Program-made: the position numbers and the translations under genes
In this document: piece after piece, positions 1 through 7,619 of the stretch
Layout: each line of letters opens with the position of its first letter
Numbering within the stretch: the first letter of the stretch is position 1
Origin: Candidatus Pelagibacter sp. RS39
GTDB lineage: Bacteria; Pseudomonadota; Alphaproteobacteria; Pelagibacterales; Pelagibacteraceae
DNA length: 64,000 nucleotides
NCBI RefSeq assembly: GCF_002101315.1
Contig: NZ_CP020777.1
Span: 62,001-126,000, forward strand
Reading direction: 5' to 3'
Notes under the pieces: generated by a model
The model's database searches: none
The model's input: the letters and a program-made list of their open reading frames with translations, nothing else
What the model was told of the DNA's origin: nothing

Positions 1-532
1 AAGTATCATAAATCTTCTTAATTTTTTCTGGGTCTCCAGAAACAATTTTTTTATCTTTATCCCTGATACAAGTTATTACTTCACCTACAAATTCTACGGT
101 TACCTGTAAAATTTTTCCTAAAAACTTATGCTCTTTAATGTTTGCAGAATTTACTCCAATAAAAGTAATTTCTGCAAGATGGCCTCTTTTACCTCTTTCT
201 TTAAGCGCCGTGTTAAATTGATCATAAATTTTATTGCTTAACAAAGGTTTGCTTGTAGTCAGTTTGTTGTCACTATCACCAAAGTCTGTAATGATCGTTT
301 CGTATGCTATTTTAGCACCCTTTAAGAAGTCTTTTTTGGCATTTTCATCGAAATCATTTTTTTTGTTTATCTTCATTTCAGGATTTATATTTTTCATAAT
401 TTCCTCAAACTGAGGTGAAGCTTTTCCCTCAAAACCTGTTCTTTTTCCTAGGATTCCTCTGAGTCTTAAAAAGATGAAACCAGCAATCATTGCCAATAAA
501 ATAATATCTATATATTCAAAACTATAATTCAT
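1..532 (-). CDS. Tim44-like domain protein, 3' end outside window
   Basis: The reading frame is open from an ATG at 532 to the window edge, so about 177 N-terminal residues are visible and the C-terminus is missing. It begins with a hydrophobic segment at about residues 8-25 (YIDIILLAMIAGFIFLRLR), followed by a charged linker. A soluble domain then contains FLKGAKIAYETIITDF and ITFIGVNSANIKEHKF, the pattern of bacterial Tim44/TimA-like proteins that associate with the inner membrane. In Alphaproteobacteria this gene is commonly divergent from fxsA-secB near hemE, as here. The molecular role in bacteria is poorly defined, and a membrane or import/assembly role is an inference. Confidence 0.8.
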   Translation of the reverse strand, partial: MNYSFEYIDIILLAMIAGFIFLRLRGILGKRTGFEGKASPQFEEIMKNINPEMKINKKNDFDENAKKDFLKGAKIAYETIITDFGDSDNKLTTSKPLLSNKIYDQFNTALKERGKRGHLAEITFIGVNSANIKEHKFLGKILQVTVEFVGEVITCIRDKDKKIVSGDPEKIKKIYDT

Positions 533-589
533 AATTTGAACTTAATTACTATGTTGATTAATTTCAACTAACAATTACATTAAAGACAA

Positions 590-1015
590 ATGAACACAGT
601 ACTTTTAGCTGTTATTTTAATCCCAATTGTAGAGATTTACCTTTTTATAAAAATCGGGTCTCAAATAGGTGCTTTTACTACTATATTTCTGGTATTTTTT
701 ACTGCAGTTGTGGGAGTGTACTATGCCAGATACGAAGGAATTAACACTCTAAGGTCTGGAATGACACAAATAATTAAAAATCAAATTCCCGCCCACGAAT
801 TAATTTCTGGTGCAGCGATAGCATTTGCAGCTGTTCTGTTGATCATACCAGGATTTGCAACTGACTTGGTTGGCTTTCTTTTAATCATCCCAATAACACG
901 AAGGTTAATATTAGGAAGATTAAACAAAAAATTTGAAAATAAAGAGACGAAAAAAAGTAATTTTATTGAGGGAGAATTTGAAGATATAGAAGATGACAAT
1001 GACAGAAAAATTTAA
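590..1015 (+). CDS. fxsA: FxsA family membrane protein
   Basis: This 141-residue protein has hydrophobic segments at about residues 3-22, 27-47 and 72-100, followed by a charged tail. The N-terminal VEIYLFIKIG and the central IPGFATDLVGFLLIIP are characteristic of the FxsA family. E. coli FxsA is a cytoplasmic-membrane protein linked to suppression of F-plasmid exclusion of phage T7, and its normal cellular role is not well known. Here it lies between the Tim44-like gene (divergent) and secB. Its 3' end overlaps secB by 23 bases, which suggests a two-gene fxsA-secB unit. Family assignment is firm; function is open. Confidence 0.85.
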   Translation: MNTVLLAVILIPIVEIYLFIKIGSQIGAFTTIFLVFFTAVVGVYYARYEGINTLRSGMTQIIKNQIPAHELISGAAIAFAAVLLIIPGFATDLVGFLLIIPITRRLILGRLNKKFENKETKKSNFIEGEFEDIEDDNDRKI

Positions 1016-1421
1016 AATTTTAGCAAAATACATAAAAGATATGTCTAGTGAAACACCAGATGTTGAAACTTACATATCCGCAGGAAATAACATGGGTAAA
1101 TATCAATTAGATATCGATATCAAATCAATAGCCCTTAAAAATAAAATGATCGAGGTAAATATAACATTAAAATTTCAACACAAAGATACACAAGTTAAAA
1201 AATCTCATTTTGAGATTGTTTACGCAGCAGCGGTAAAAATTGATGAAACCATTAAAGAAAAAAAAGATCTAGAAAAAATTGTTCTATGTGATGTTCCTAA
1301 TTCAGTTTATCCAGATTTAGAAAAATCATTTTTAGATATGATGCATAATTCTGGATATCCTAACATCAAATTAGAAAAAAAGATTGATTTTACAAAACTT
1401 TATTTAGAAAGATTTAATTAA
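993..1421 (+). CDS. secB: Protein-export chaperone SecB
   Basis: SecB keeps preproteins unfolded and hands them to SecA for Sec-dependent export. The 142-residue length matches the family. The sequence shows the SecB beta-sheet signature, including YQLDIDIKSIALKNKMIEVN and KSHFEIVYAAAVKID, then VLCDVPNSVYPDLEKSF. Two in-frame ATGs lie close together (993 and 999) and either could be the start. Both overlap the end of fxsA, so translation is probably coupled. The 3' end overlaps the convergent dnaQ by four bases. Export of the porin at 20.2 kb is a plausible use, by inference. Confidence 0.9.
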   Translation: MTMTEKFKILAKYIKDMSSETPDVETYISAGNNMGKYQLDIDIKSIALKNKMIEVNITLKFQHKDTQVKKSHFEIVYAAAVKIDETIKEKKDLEKIVLCDVPNSVYPDLEKSFLDMMHNSGYPNIKLEKKIDFTKLYLERFN

Positions 1422-2080
1422 TAAAAGTTTTTTTTAAGAGAAGTCTTAAGATAAATTTGATGATTTTTAAGCTCTTCAGGCGACGGTTTAATAACCTTTT
1501 TAGAGTAGATAACTTTTTCAGTATTTAATTTTGAAACCTCTTCCTCTTTATTTTTAAAATCTAAAGTTGGTTCTTTTTGGTCTATCAAATTTATATAAAC
1601 TTTAGCTAGCAAATCACAGTCGATAAGCGCAGTATGTTGGACCCTTTTGGAATTATCTATCCTATATCTTTTACATAAAGCATCCAAACTAATTTGGGAG
1701 CCTGGAAATTTATTTCTAGCTAACAATAGCGTGTCTACTATCTCATTATCAATTTTTTCTTTTCCAAGAATTTTAAGTTCATTATTTAAATGAGATAAAT
1801 CAAATTCTGCGTTATGAATTATCAATCTTTTATCTTTAATAAATTTAAGAAAATCATCAGCTACTTCTTTAAATTTCATTTTATCAGATAAAAAACTATC
1901 TGAGTATCCATGTACTTCAAAAGCTTTTTCAGAAACTTTTCTTTCTGGATTTAAGTAGCAGTGAAACTTATTTTTTGTTGGTATTAAATTATCTAATTCA
2001 ATACATCCGATTTCTACAATCCTGTGTCCCTCTTTAACTGAAATACCAGTTGTCTCTGTGTCTAAAACAATCTCCCTCAT
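1418..2080 (-). CDS. dnaQ: DNA polymerase III epsilon subunit (3'-5' exonuclease)
   Basis: This is the proofreading exonuclease of the replicative polymerase. The three DEDDh exonuclease motifs are visible: DTETTG at residues 7-12, HNAEFDLSHL near residue 90 and HTALIDCDLL near residue 150. At 220 residues it is a normal size for an alphaproteobacterial DnaQ. Its ATG overlaps the coaE stop by four bases, making it the last gene of the leftward ppsR-maf-aroE-coaE-dnaQ operon. The C-terminal tail after the exonuclease domain would hold the polymerase-binding part. It ends convergently with secB. Confidence 0.93.
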   Translation of the reverse strand: MREIVLDTETTGISVKEGHRIVEIGCIELDNLIPTKNKFHCYLNPERKVSEKAFEVHGYSDSFLSDKMKFKEVADDFLKFIKDKRLIIHNAEFDLSHLNNELKILGKEKIDNEIVDTLLLARNKFPGSQISLDALCKRYRIDNSKRVQHTALIDCDLLAKVYINLIDQKEPTLDFKNKEEEVSKLNTEKVIYSKKVIKPSPEELKNHQIYLKTSLKKNFY

Positions 2081-2646
2081 ATTAAATTTTCTATAATCTC
2101 TTTTACTCTTGTTTTAACAGAATTTTTCTTAAAATTGTTCTTTATTATAAATTGAGACTTCTTTCTTTTTAAATCAAGTGAAAGTTGAATCTTTTGAAAA
2201 TTATTTAGTATTTTCATGTTGAAATTTTTCCTTTTCTTTAATCTTCTGAAGGTTTCTGATTTCTTAGACTCAACAAAAATCAATATATCGTTTTTTTTAT
2301 TAATCTTATTTTCCAATAAAAGAGGAATATCTAAGACTACAATTTTCTTATCTTTGTTTCTTTTTAAAAAATTATTCATTTTTTTTCTAACTTCATAATG
2401 AACAATCTTAATAATCTTTTTTAAATTCCTCTTGTTAGATAGAATTGCATCAATAATTTCTTTTTTTTTAATCGGAAAAGAATCGAAATAAAGCGGAAGT
2501 TCTTTTTTTAATTTTTGAAAAACCTTTTTGTTTTCTTTATAGATTTTTGCAACTTCTAAATCTGCATTAAATACAGGAAAACCAAAACATTTAGCTATAT
2601 AAGATTTACCAGATCCTATATCGCCTAAAATACCTATTCTTTTCAT
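2077..2646 (-). CDS. coaE: Dephospho-CoA kinase
   Basis: CoaE phosphorylates dephospho-CoA at the ribose 3'-OH, the last step of coenzyme A synthesis. The N-terminal P-loop GILGDIGSGKS spans residues 5-15 and is followed by FGFPVFNADLEVAKIY, the family's substrate-binding Asp region. The central VVLDIPLLLENKINKK matches the usual D(I/V)PLL motif. At 189 residues it is slightly short, and the second half is unusually lysine-rich. It overlaps both dnaQ and aroE by four bases (ATGA), so it is translationally coupled in the operon. A second CoA gene, coaBC, lies at 62.5 kb. Confidence 0.9.
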   Translation of the reverse strand: MKRIGILGDIGSGKSYIAKCFGFPVFNADLEVAKIYKENKKVFQKLKKELPLYFDSFPIKKKEIIDAILSNKRNLKKIIKIVHYEVRKKMNNFLKRNKDKKIVVLDIPLLLENKINKKNDILIFVESKKSETFRRLKKRKNFNMKILNNFQKIQLSLDLKRKKSQFIIKNNFKKNSVKTRVKEIIENLI

Positions 2647-3437
2647 AAATCTAAAAAATTCTTTAATTCGTCATCAATTTTTGGTTTAACTTTGTGCCAT
2701 AGTTTAAATGCTTCAAAAGCCTGATAAATAAACATCATTTTACCATTAGAAACCTGACAGCCTAAGCTTTTCCCAGTTTTTAAAAAATTTGTCTCTTTTG
2801 GATTATAAATAACATCATAAAATAGCTTTTCTTTATTCATATTTTTAAAATTTAAACCTATTTCATCTTCTTTGCTTAAACCCAAACTGGTAGCATTAAT
2901 AATCATATCAAATTCTGCTTGGTCCCCCCAGTCAACTAAGCCTATGTTTGGAAAATTTTTCTTTAAGTCTTTAGCCTTTTCCTTTGTTCTATTGCTTACT
3001 GATATTTTAGAAACACCCAATTTTTCTAAAGCATAAATTATAGAAGGCACTACACCTCCAGCTCCTAAAATAAATATTGATTTATTATTTAAATCAAATT
3101 GAGTATCTTTTAGACTTAATTCAAAACCTTTAATATCGGTATTGTGACCTACTAGTTTTTTATCATGCATATAAATGGTATTAACAGATTGAGTAATCTG
3201 AGCTTCTTCACTAAGCGTATCTAAAAAAGGAATGACATCGGTTTTAAAAGGAACAGTAACGTTTATTCCATCTAATTTATTATCCTTAATTTCATTAATA
3301 ATCTCTTGAATTTCGTTCTTATCTATTTTTCTTCTGTCATAATTTGCATCAATATTATTTTTTTCAAACCAATAGTTGTGTAATTTAGGTGAAAGTGAAT
3401 GTTCGATAGGATTTCCAATTACAAGATATTTTTTCAT
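2643..3437 (-). CDS. aroE: Shikimate dehydrogenase
   Basis: AroE reduces 3-dehydroshikimate to shikimate with NADPH in aromatic amino acid synthesis. Shikimate-binding SLSP lies near residues 14-17 within GNPIEHSLSPKLHN. The catalytic Lys is in NVTVPFKTDVIPFLD and the catalytic Asp is in HNTDIKGF. The nucleotide-binding glycine motif is ILGAGGVVPSIIYAL. The length of 264 residues is typical. It overlaps coaE and maf by four bases each. Placement beside maf and coaE near the origin is a conserved alphaproteobacterial arrangement. Confidence 0.93.
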   Translation of the reverse strand: MKKYLVIGNPIEHSLSPKLHNYWFEKNNIDANYDRRKIDKNEIQEIINEIKDNKLDGINVTVPFKTDVIPFLDTLSEEAQITQSVNTIYMHDKKLVGHNTDIKGFELSLKDTQFDLNNKSIFILGAGGVVPSIIYALEKLGVSKISVSNRTKEKAKDLKKNFPNIGLVDWGDQAEFDMIINATSLGLSKEDEIGLNFKNMNKEKLFYDVIYNPKETNFLKTGKSLGCQVSNGKMMFIYQAFEAFKLWHKVKPKIDDELKNFLDL

Positions 3438-4018
3438 TTATAATTATCTAAATATTTTTTAATTTTTTCAATTGGAAGTCCCATTATTGTATTTTCATTT
3501 CCATCGATACTTGAGAATAAATCTCTTCCCTCACCCTCTATTTGATAAACATTATAAGCATATAAAGCCTCATCAGAAATTTTGGCTAGGTAATTTTTAA
3601 GCTCATCATCTTTCATTTTTTTCATTGTCAAAGTTGCCCTATCTGTATGATTCCATACCATAGATCCATTTTTAGAGATACATACTGAACTAATTAAATA
3701 ATGTTTTTTGCCATTAAGTTTTCTTAAAATTTCTAAAGCTTCTTCTCTATTGTCCGGTTTTGATATTAGTTCTCCGTTTAAATCGATGACACTATCAGCG
3801 CCTAAAACTAAATTATCACTATATTTCCCGCTTATCTTGTTGGCTTTTAATTCAGCTAAATTTTTGGATATTATCTCTGGTGAAGCTTCTTCTTTTAATA
3901 AACTCGACTTTACAACATCTTCATCAACATTTGATGGTCTAACTTCATTCAAAATATTGTATTCATCAAGAATTTTCTTTCTAACTTTGCTTTGAGAAGC
4001 AAGAATAATTTTAAGCAT
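3434..4018 (-). CDS. maf: Maf-family nucleotide pyrophosphatase
   Basis: Maf/YceF-type proteins hydrolyse non-canonical or modified nucleoside triphosphates and have been linked to septum control. This 194-residue protein starts with LASQSKVRKKIL and has VLGADSVIDLNGELISKP, the two best-conserved Maf motifs. It overlaps ppsR by eight bases and aroE by four. The exact subclass (dTTP/UTP versus m7GTP) cannot be settled by eye. No missing catalytic region was seen. Confidence 0.88.
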   Translation of the reverse strand: MLKIILASQSKVRKKILDEYNILNEVRPSNVDEDVVKSSLLKEEASPEIISKNLAELKANKISGKYSDNLVLGADSVIDLNGELISKPDNREEALEILRKLNGKKHYLISSVCISKNGSMVWNHTDRATLTMKKMKDDELKNYLAKISDEALYAYNVYQIEGEGRDLFSSIDGNENTIMGLPIEKIKKYLDNYK

Positions 4019-4835
4019 TTTCTTTAAAAATTTCGTATATTTTAATTACTGAAGCTGCCGTTTCTTCTACAGATTTTCTAGTTACATCAATTGATGGCCA
4101 TTTATATTTTTTAAAGGTATTTTTTGCCATGTCCACTTCCTTTTTTATCTGTTCTAAATCAGTGTAAAGTTTATTGGTATTTTCCTTAAGAGAGTTCATT
4201 CTGTTTTTTCTTATTTCTACTAACCTTTCTGGTTCGGTGTTTAATCCCACAACACATGAAGTTTTTGGATTTTTTTTTAAAATCTCTGGAATAGAATCTT
4301 CTGTTATTAAGGGAATGTTGGATGTTTTTAGGCCTTTATTTGCTAAAAAAATAGCTGTAGGAGTTTTGCTTGTTCTACTAACTCCTAATAAGATTACATC
4401 AGATTGTTTTATTTCTTTTACAAGATTACCGTCATCATGATTCATTGTAAATTGAATCGCCTCAATTCTTTTATAGTAGTCTTCATCTAGAGCATATTGA
4501 CCACTTGGTTGGTGTGAGGCTTTTTGGTTTAAAAGTTTAGAAAAACTTAATATTAGATCACCCAACACTCCAAAGCATGGGATTTTTTTCATATCACTAT
4601 TTTTAGCAAGATATTTTGCTAAGTTGCTATCAACGATCGAATATAAAATTATTGAGTTTTTTTCTTGCTCTGCGTTTTCTAAAATTTTTAAAATCTGGTT
4701 TTCTGTTCTAGTAAAGGAATAAGTGTGTACTTTGTAATTTATATTTTTAAATTGTGCTTTAATAGCTATAAATATACGATCTAGAGTTTCACCAGTTGCA
4801 TCTGATATTAAATAAATTTGGTATAAATTACTCAT
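4011..4835 (-). CDS. ppsR: Pyruvate,phosphate dikinase (or PEP synthase) regulatory protein
   Basis: This DUF299 family enzyme is a bifunctional ADP-dependent kinase and Pi-dependent phosphorylase that switches PPDK or PEP synthase off and on. The 274-residue protein opens with IYLISDATGETLDRI, diagnostic of the family. The P-loop-like GVSRTSKTPTAIFLANKG lies near residue 150. It is the first gene of the leftward operon running to dnaQ. Its ATG faces hemE across the putative origin, matching the Rickettsia and Caulobacter layout, where this family flanks hemE. Whether the target is PPDK or PpsA is not visible here. Confidence 0.9.
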   Translation of the reverse strand: MSNLYQIYLISDATGETLDRIFIAIKAQFKNINYKVHTYSFTRTENQILKILENAEQEKNSIILYSIVDSNLAKYLAKNSDMKKIPCFGVLGDLILSFSKLLNQKASHQPSGQYALDEDYYKRIEAIQFTMNHDDGNLVKEIKQSDVILLGVSRTSKTPTAIFLANKGLKTSNIPLITEDSIPEILKKNPKTSCVVGLNTEPERLVEIRKNRMNSLKENTNKLYTDLEQIKKEVDMAKNTFKKYKWPSIDVTRKSVEETAASVIKIYEIFKENA

Positions 4836-4843
4836 GTATAAAA

Positions 4844-4852
4844 TGTGTATAA
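4844..4852 (-). promoter_or_regulatory. DnaA box, consensus match
   Basis: On the minus strand the sequence reads TTATACACA, which fits TTATNCACA exactly. It lies nine bases upstream of the ppsR start codon. In such AT-rich DNA a single match is weak evidence alone; the location in the ppsR-hemE gap raises its value. Confidence 0.5.
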
Positions 4853-4949
4853 ATTTGTATTATATTTATCATATTGGACATTTTTCATAATTTTAAATTT
4901 ACGTTGTAAAACAATACTTTTATTAACAATATCAAACACGTTAAAATCT

Positions 4950-4964
4950 TTAATGATCATTTAA
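4950..4964. promoter_or_regulatory. CtrA-type box TTAA-N7-TTAA
   Basis: TTAA at 4950-4953 and TTAA at 4961-4964 are separated by exactly seven bases (TGATCAT). This is the full CtrA recognition pattern that represses origin firing in Caulobacter. The centre is itself a palindrome (AATGATCATT). Chance occurrence in AT-rich DNA is not negligible. Confidence 0.4.
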
Positions 4965-5034
4965 TGTATTTAGTTAATAAGCTTCAATTTTACGTATATA
5001 TTTAATAAAATTTAAGTCTTAAATGTTAATAAAT

Positions 5035-5043
5035 TGTTTATAA
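5035..5043 (-). promoter_or_regulatory. DnaA-box-like sequence, one mismatch
   Basis: The minus strand reads TTATAAACA, one base away from TTATNCACA. It lies in the hemE-proximal half of the putative origin. It is listed because, with the boxes at 4844 and 5068, it makes a spaced set. Confidence 0.3.
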
Positions 5044-5067
5044 AATGTTCACTAAATTTAATCACCA

Positions 5068-5076
5068 ATATTCACA
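5068..5076 (+). promoter_or_regulatory. DnaA-box-like sequence, one mismatch
   Basis: The plus strand reads ATATTCACA, differing from TTATNCACA only at the first base. It sits 41 bases upstream of the hemE start codon. It is the closest box to hemE in the putative origin. Confidence 0.35.
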
Positions 5077-5117
5077 AGTTATACTAACATTACTACCAAT
5101 TATATTTAATTATTAAT

Positions 5118-6119
5118 ATGTCTCCAATCGAGGAAGTAATAGTAAATAAAAAAAGTAATATTAATCCGATTTGGATTATGAGACAAGCAGGAAGGTATTT
5201 GCCCGAATTTAGAGAAATAAGAAAACAAAATCCAGATTTTATCAAACTTTGTCTTAATGAAAAATTATCTAGTGAGATTACTTTGCAACCCTTGAAAAGA
5301 TTTAATTTAGATGCAGCAATAATTTTCTCTGATATTTTAATGTTACCATACGGTTTAAATCAAAATGTTGAATTTAAAAAAAATATAGGTCCATTGCTTG
5401 GCAATCTTGACTTAGAAAAAATATCTGATGTTAAAGAAGCTGACTTTGTTGAAAAACTTTCACCTATTTATAAATTAATCGAATTAGTTAGTAATTCTCA
5501 ACACACTAAAAATAAAACTACCATAGGTTTTATAGGAGCACCTTGGACCTTATTGGTTTACATGTTAAATAAAAAATCACCAAAATTAAATTTGAATGAT
5601 AATTTTTATGAAGATAAGTATTTAATTGATAAAGTTTTAAAAATTTTAGACAAATTTTTAAAAATACATATTAAAAATCAAATTGATAACGGGGCTCAAA
5701 TAATTCAGATTTTTGATAGTTGGGCTGGCCTATTAAAAGAAAAAGATTTAACTTATTATATATATAATCCTACATTAAGCTTGGTTAACTATGTTAAATC
5801 GTTAAACGTGCCTGTTATCTGTTTTCCGAGAGGAATAAAAAATTATAAAGATTATTGTGAAATTGTTAAACCAGATACAATTTGTATTGACTATGAGGTC
5901 GATCCAATAAAAATTAATAAAGAAATTAAAATTCCTGTGCAAGGCGGAATGGATCCAAAAGTTTTACTTTCTGACAAAGAAAATTTAAAAAAAGAGGCAA
6001 TAAAATATTTAGATATATTTAAAGATCACCCATATATATTTAATTTGGGACATGGTATTTTGCCAGAAACAGATCCAAATATGATGGATTATTTAGTGAA
6101 AACTGTGAAAGATTATTAA
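5118..6119 (+). CDS. hemE: Uroporphyrinogen decarboxylase
   Basis: HemE removes four carboxyl groups from uroporphyrinogen III to give coproporphyrinogen III in heme synthesis. The N-terminal PIWIMRQAGRYLPEFREIR carries the conserved Arg residues that bind the substrate carboxylates. FSDILMLPYGL and the C-terminal NLGHGILPETDPNMM are also family signatures. The length of 333 residues is normal. Its stop codon overlaps the hemH ATG (TAATG), so hemE-hemH-hemJ form a coupled heme operon running away from the putative origin. Confidence 0.95.
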   Translation: MSPIEEVIVNKKSNINPIWIMRQAGRYLPEFREIRKQNPDFIKLCLNEKLSSEITLQPLKRFNLDAAIIFSDILMLPYGLNQNVEFKKNIGPLLGNLDLEKISDVKEADFVEKLSPIYKLIELVSNSQHTKNKTTIGFIGAPWTLLVYMLNKKSPKLNLNDNFYEDKYLIDKVLKILDKFLKIHIKNQIDNGAQIIQIFDSWAGLLKEKDLTYYIYNPTLSLVNYVKSLNVPVICFPRGIKNYKDYCEIVKPDTICIDYEVDPIKINKEIKIPVQGGMDPKVLLSDKENLKKEAIKYLDIFKDHPYIFNLGHGILPETDPNMMDYLVKTVKDY

Positions 6120-7117
6120 TGGAAAATAAAAACGAACACCCACCAGTAAATTTTGGTAAAACTGGAGCTTTAATAATAAATTTGGGAACGCCCGACTCAA
6201 CAAGTTGGCTAGACATAAGAAAATATCTTAAAGAATTTTTATCAGACAGAAGAGTAATCGAGGTTAACCCGATAATTTGGCAGTTTATTTTAAATGTTTT
6301 TATATTAACTTTTCGACCTTCTAAAACAGCAAAAGCCTACAAAGAAATTTGGATGAAAGATAAAAACATTTCACCACTTTTGTATTATACCCAAAAACAA
6401 GCGGAGAAGCTCTCAAGCACAATTTCAGAAAAAAACCTCATAATAGATTACGCAATGAGATATGGAAATCCAAGCATAAGAAGTAAAATTGCAACTCTTC
6501 ATGAAATGGGCTGCGAAAATTTAATAATTCTACCCCTTTATCCTCAATACGCAGCAGCAACTACCGCAACCGTCTGTGATGAAGTATACAGAACTCTTAT
6601 GAAGATGAGATGGCAACCTTCATTAAAAATAGTGCCACATTATGAATCTAACCCTTTATACATAGAAGCACTTGTAAATTCTTTGAATAAGAAAATTAAA
6701 GAAATAAATTGGAAGCCGGATTTGATATTAGCTTCTTATCATGGAATACCACAAAAATATTTTGATAAAGGTGACCCTTATCATTGTTATTGTCATAAAA
6801 CAACGAGACTGATATCAGAAAAATTTACTTCAGTTGAGATTAAGACAACATTCCAGTCTAGATTTGGCCCCGAGAAGTGGCTTCAACCTTATACAGACAA
6901 AACTTTAGAGAGTTTACCTAAAGAGGGTAAAAAAAATGTTTTAGCTATATGTCCAGGATTTTCCTCAGATTGTGTAGAAACTTTAGAGGAAATACAAATT
7001 CAAGGAAAAGAGAGTTTTTTAGAATCTGGTGGAGAAAATTTTGATATGGTGCCATGTTTGAATGATAATGATGATCACATAATCTTATTAAAATCTCTAA
7101 TTCAAAAAAATATCTGA
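6119..7117 (+). CDS. hemH: Ferrochelatase
   Basis: HemH inserts Fe2+ into protoporphyrin IX, the final step of protoheme synthesis, at the inner membrane. The catalytic His lies in LASYHGIPQKYFDKGDPYHC. GPEKWLQPYTDKTL and CPGFSSDCVETLEEI are the other strongly conserved segments, with the last holding the conserved Glu. The length of 332 residues fits the family. It follows hemE with a one-base overlap and is three bases from hemJ. Heme is also the signal read by Irr, encoded at 56.9 kb. Confidence 0.95.
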   Translation: MENKNEHPPVNFGKTGALIINLGTPDSTSWLDIRKYLKEFLSDRRVIEVNPIIWQFILNVFILTFRPSKTAKAYKEIWMKDKNISPLLYYTQKQAEKLSSTISEKNLIIDYAMRYGNPSIRSKIATLHEMGCENLIILPLYPQYAAATTATVCDEVYRTLMKMRWQPSLKIVPHYESNPLYIEALVNSLNKKIKEINWKPDLILASYHGIPQKYFDKGDPYHCYCHKTTRLISEKFTSVEIKTTFQSRFGPEKWLQPYTDKTLESLPKEGKKNVLAICPGFSSDCVETLEEIQIQGKESFLESGGENFDMVPCLNDNDDHIILLKSLIQKNI

Positions 7118-7120
7118 TTA

Positions 7121-7555
7121 ATGAACACTTACTTACTTTTTAAATCATTACATTTAATATCTGTTATTTCTTGGATGGCTGGATTGTTATATCTTCCAAG
7201 AATTTTTGTTTACCATTCTCAAAACAACACTCAACCAGTTATATCAGACGTATTCAAGGTAATGGAAAGAAAACTATTTTTTTATATCATGACACCAGCG
7301 ATGGTATTATCTTGGCTATTTGGTTTATTATTAATCCATGAAATAGGATTTGAACAACTTGGACAAACCTGGATGATTTTGAAATTGATATTTGTCGTTA
7401 TTTTAACAATTTATCATTTTTATCTTGGTCGAATTTTAGGACAGTTTAAATTAGACGTTAATACACATTCACATAAATTTTATCGATTTATAAATGAAAT
7501 ACCGACATTATTGCTTATTTTAATCATATTTGTAGTGATTTTTAAGCCTATCTAG
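7121..7555 (+). CDS. hemJ: Protoporphyrinogen IX oxidase, HemJ type
   Basis: HemJ is the membrane-bound, heme-containing protoporphyrinogen oxidase used by most Alphaproteobacteria instead of HemG/HemY. The 144-residue protein has four hydrophobic stretches. The first, FKSLHLISVISWMAGLLYLP, carries the conserved His at residue 11. WMILKLIFVVILTIYHFYLG follows in the middle, with the conserved Lys before the third helix. Position directly after hemE-hemH supports the call and completes the last steps of heme synthesis in one operon. Confidence 0.88.
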   Translation: MNTYLLFKSLHLISVISWMAGLLYLPRIFVYHSQNNTQPVISDVFKVMERKLFFYIMTPAMVLSWLFGLLLIHEIGFEQLGQTWMILKLIFVVILTIYHFYLGRILGQFKLDVNTHSHKFYRFINEIPTLLLILIIFVVIFKPI

Positions 7556-7591
7556 GGTTGAATATTTACAAATAGCATATATATTCAGTTT

Positions 7592-7615
7592 ATTATTAAG
7601 TCCTTAATAATTTTT
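7592..7615 (+). terminator. AT-only terminator-like hairpin upstream of rho
   Basis: ATTATTAA (7592-7599) and TTAATAAT (7604-7611) form a perfect 8-bp stem around the loop GTCC and are followed by a T run. The stem is AT-only and therefore weak. It could end the heme operon. It also covers the region just upstream of the rho start codon, so a leader role is possible. Confidence 0.35.
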
Positions 7616-7619
7616 AATC

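Larger units (their letters stand above)
4836..5117. other. Putative chromosome replication origin (oriC) between ppsR and hemE
   Basis: This is the longest non-coding stretch in the window (282 bp) and it is extremely AT-rich. Both flanking operons point away from it. It contains TGTGTATAA at 4844-4852, whose complement matches the DnaA-box consensus TTATNCACA. One-mismatch boxes lie at 5035-5043 and 5068-5076, and a TTAA-N7-TTAA CtrA-type site lies at 4950-4964. In Caulobacter and Rickettsia the origin lies next to hemE, and parAB with parS lies about 8 kb away here. Assignment as the origin is an inference from these signals, and promoters for hemE and ppsR must also be inside. Confidence 0.6.

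Noticed and set aside
7556-7619. tRNA or small RNA in the hemJ-rho gap
   Set aside because: No cloverleaf or CCA end; only a weak AT hairpin is present. The same check in the other gaps over 70 bases also found no tRNA.
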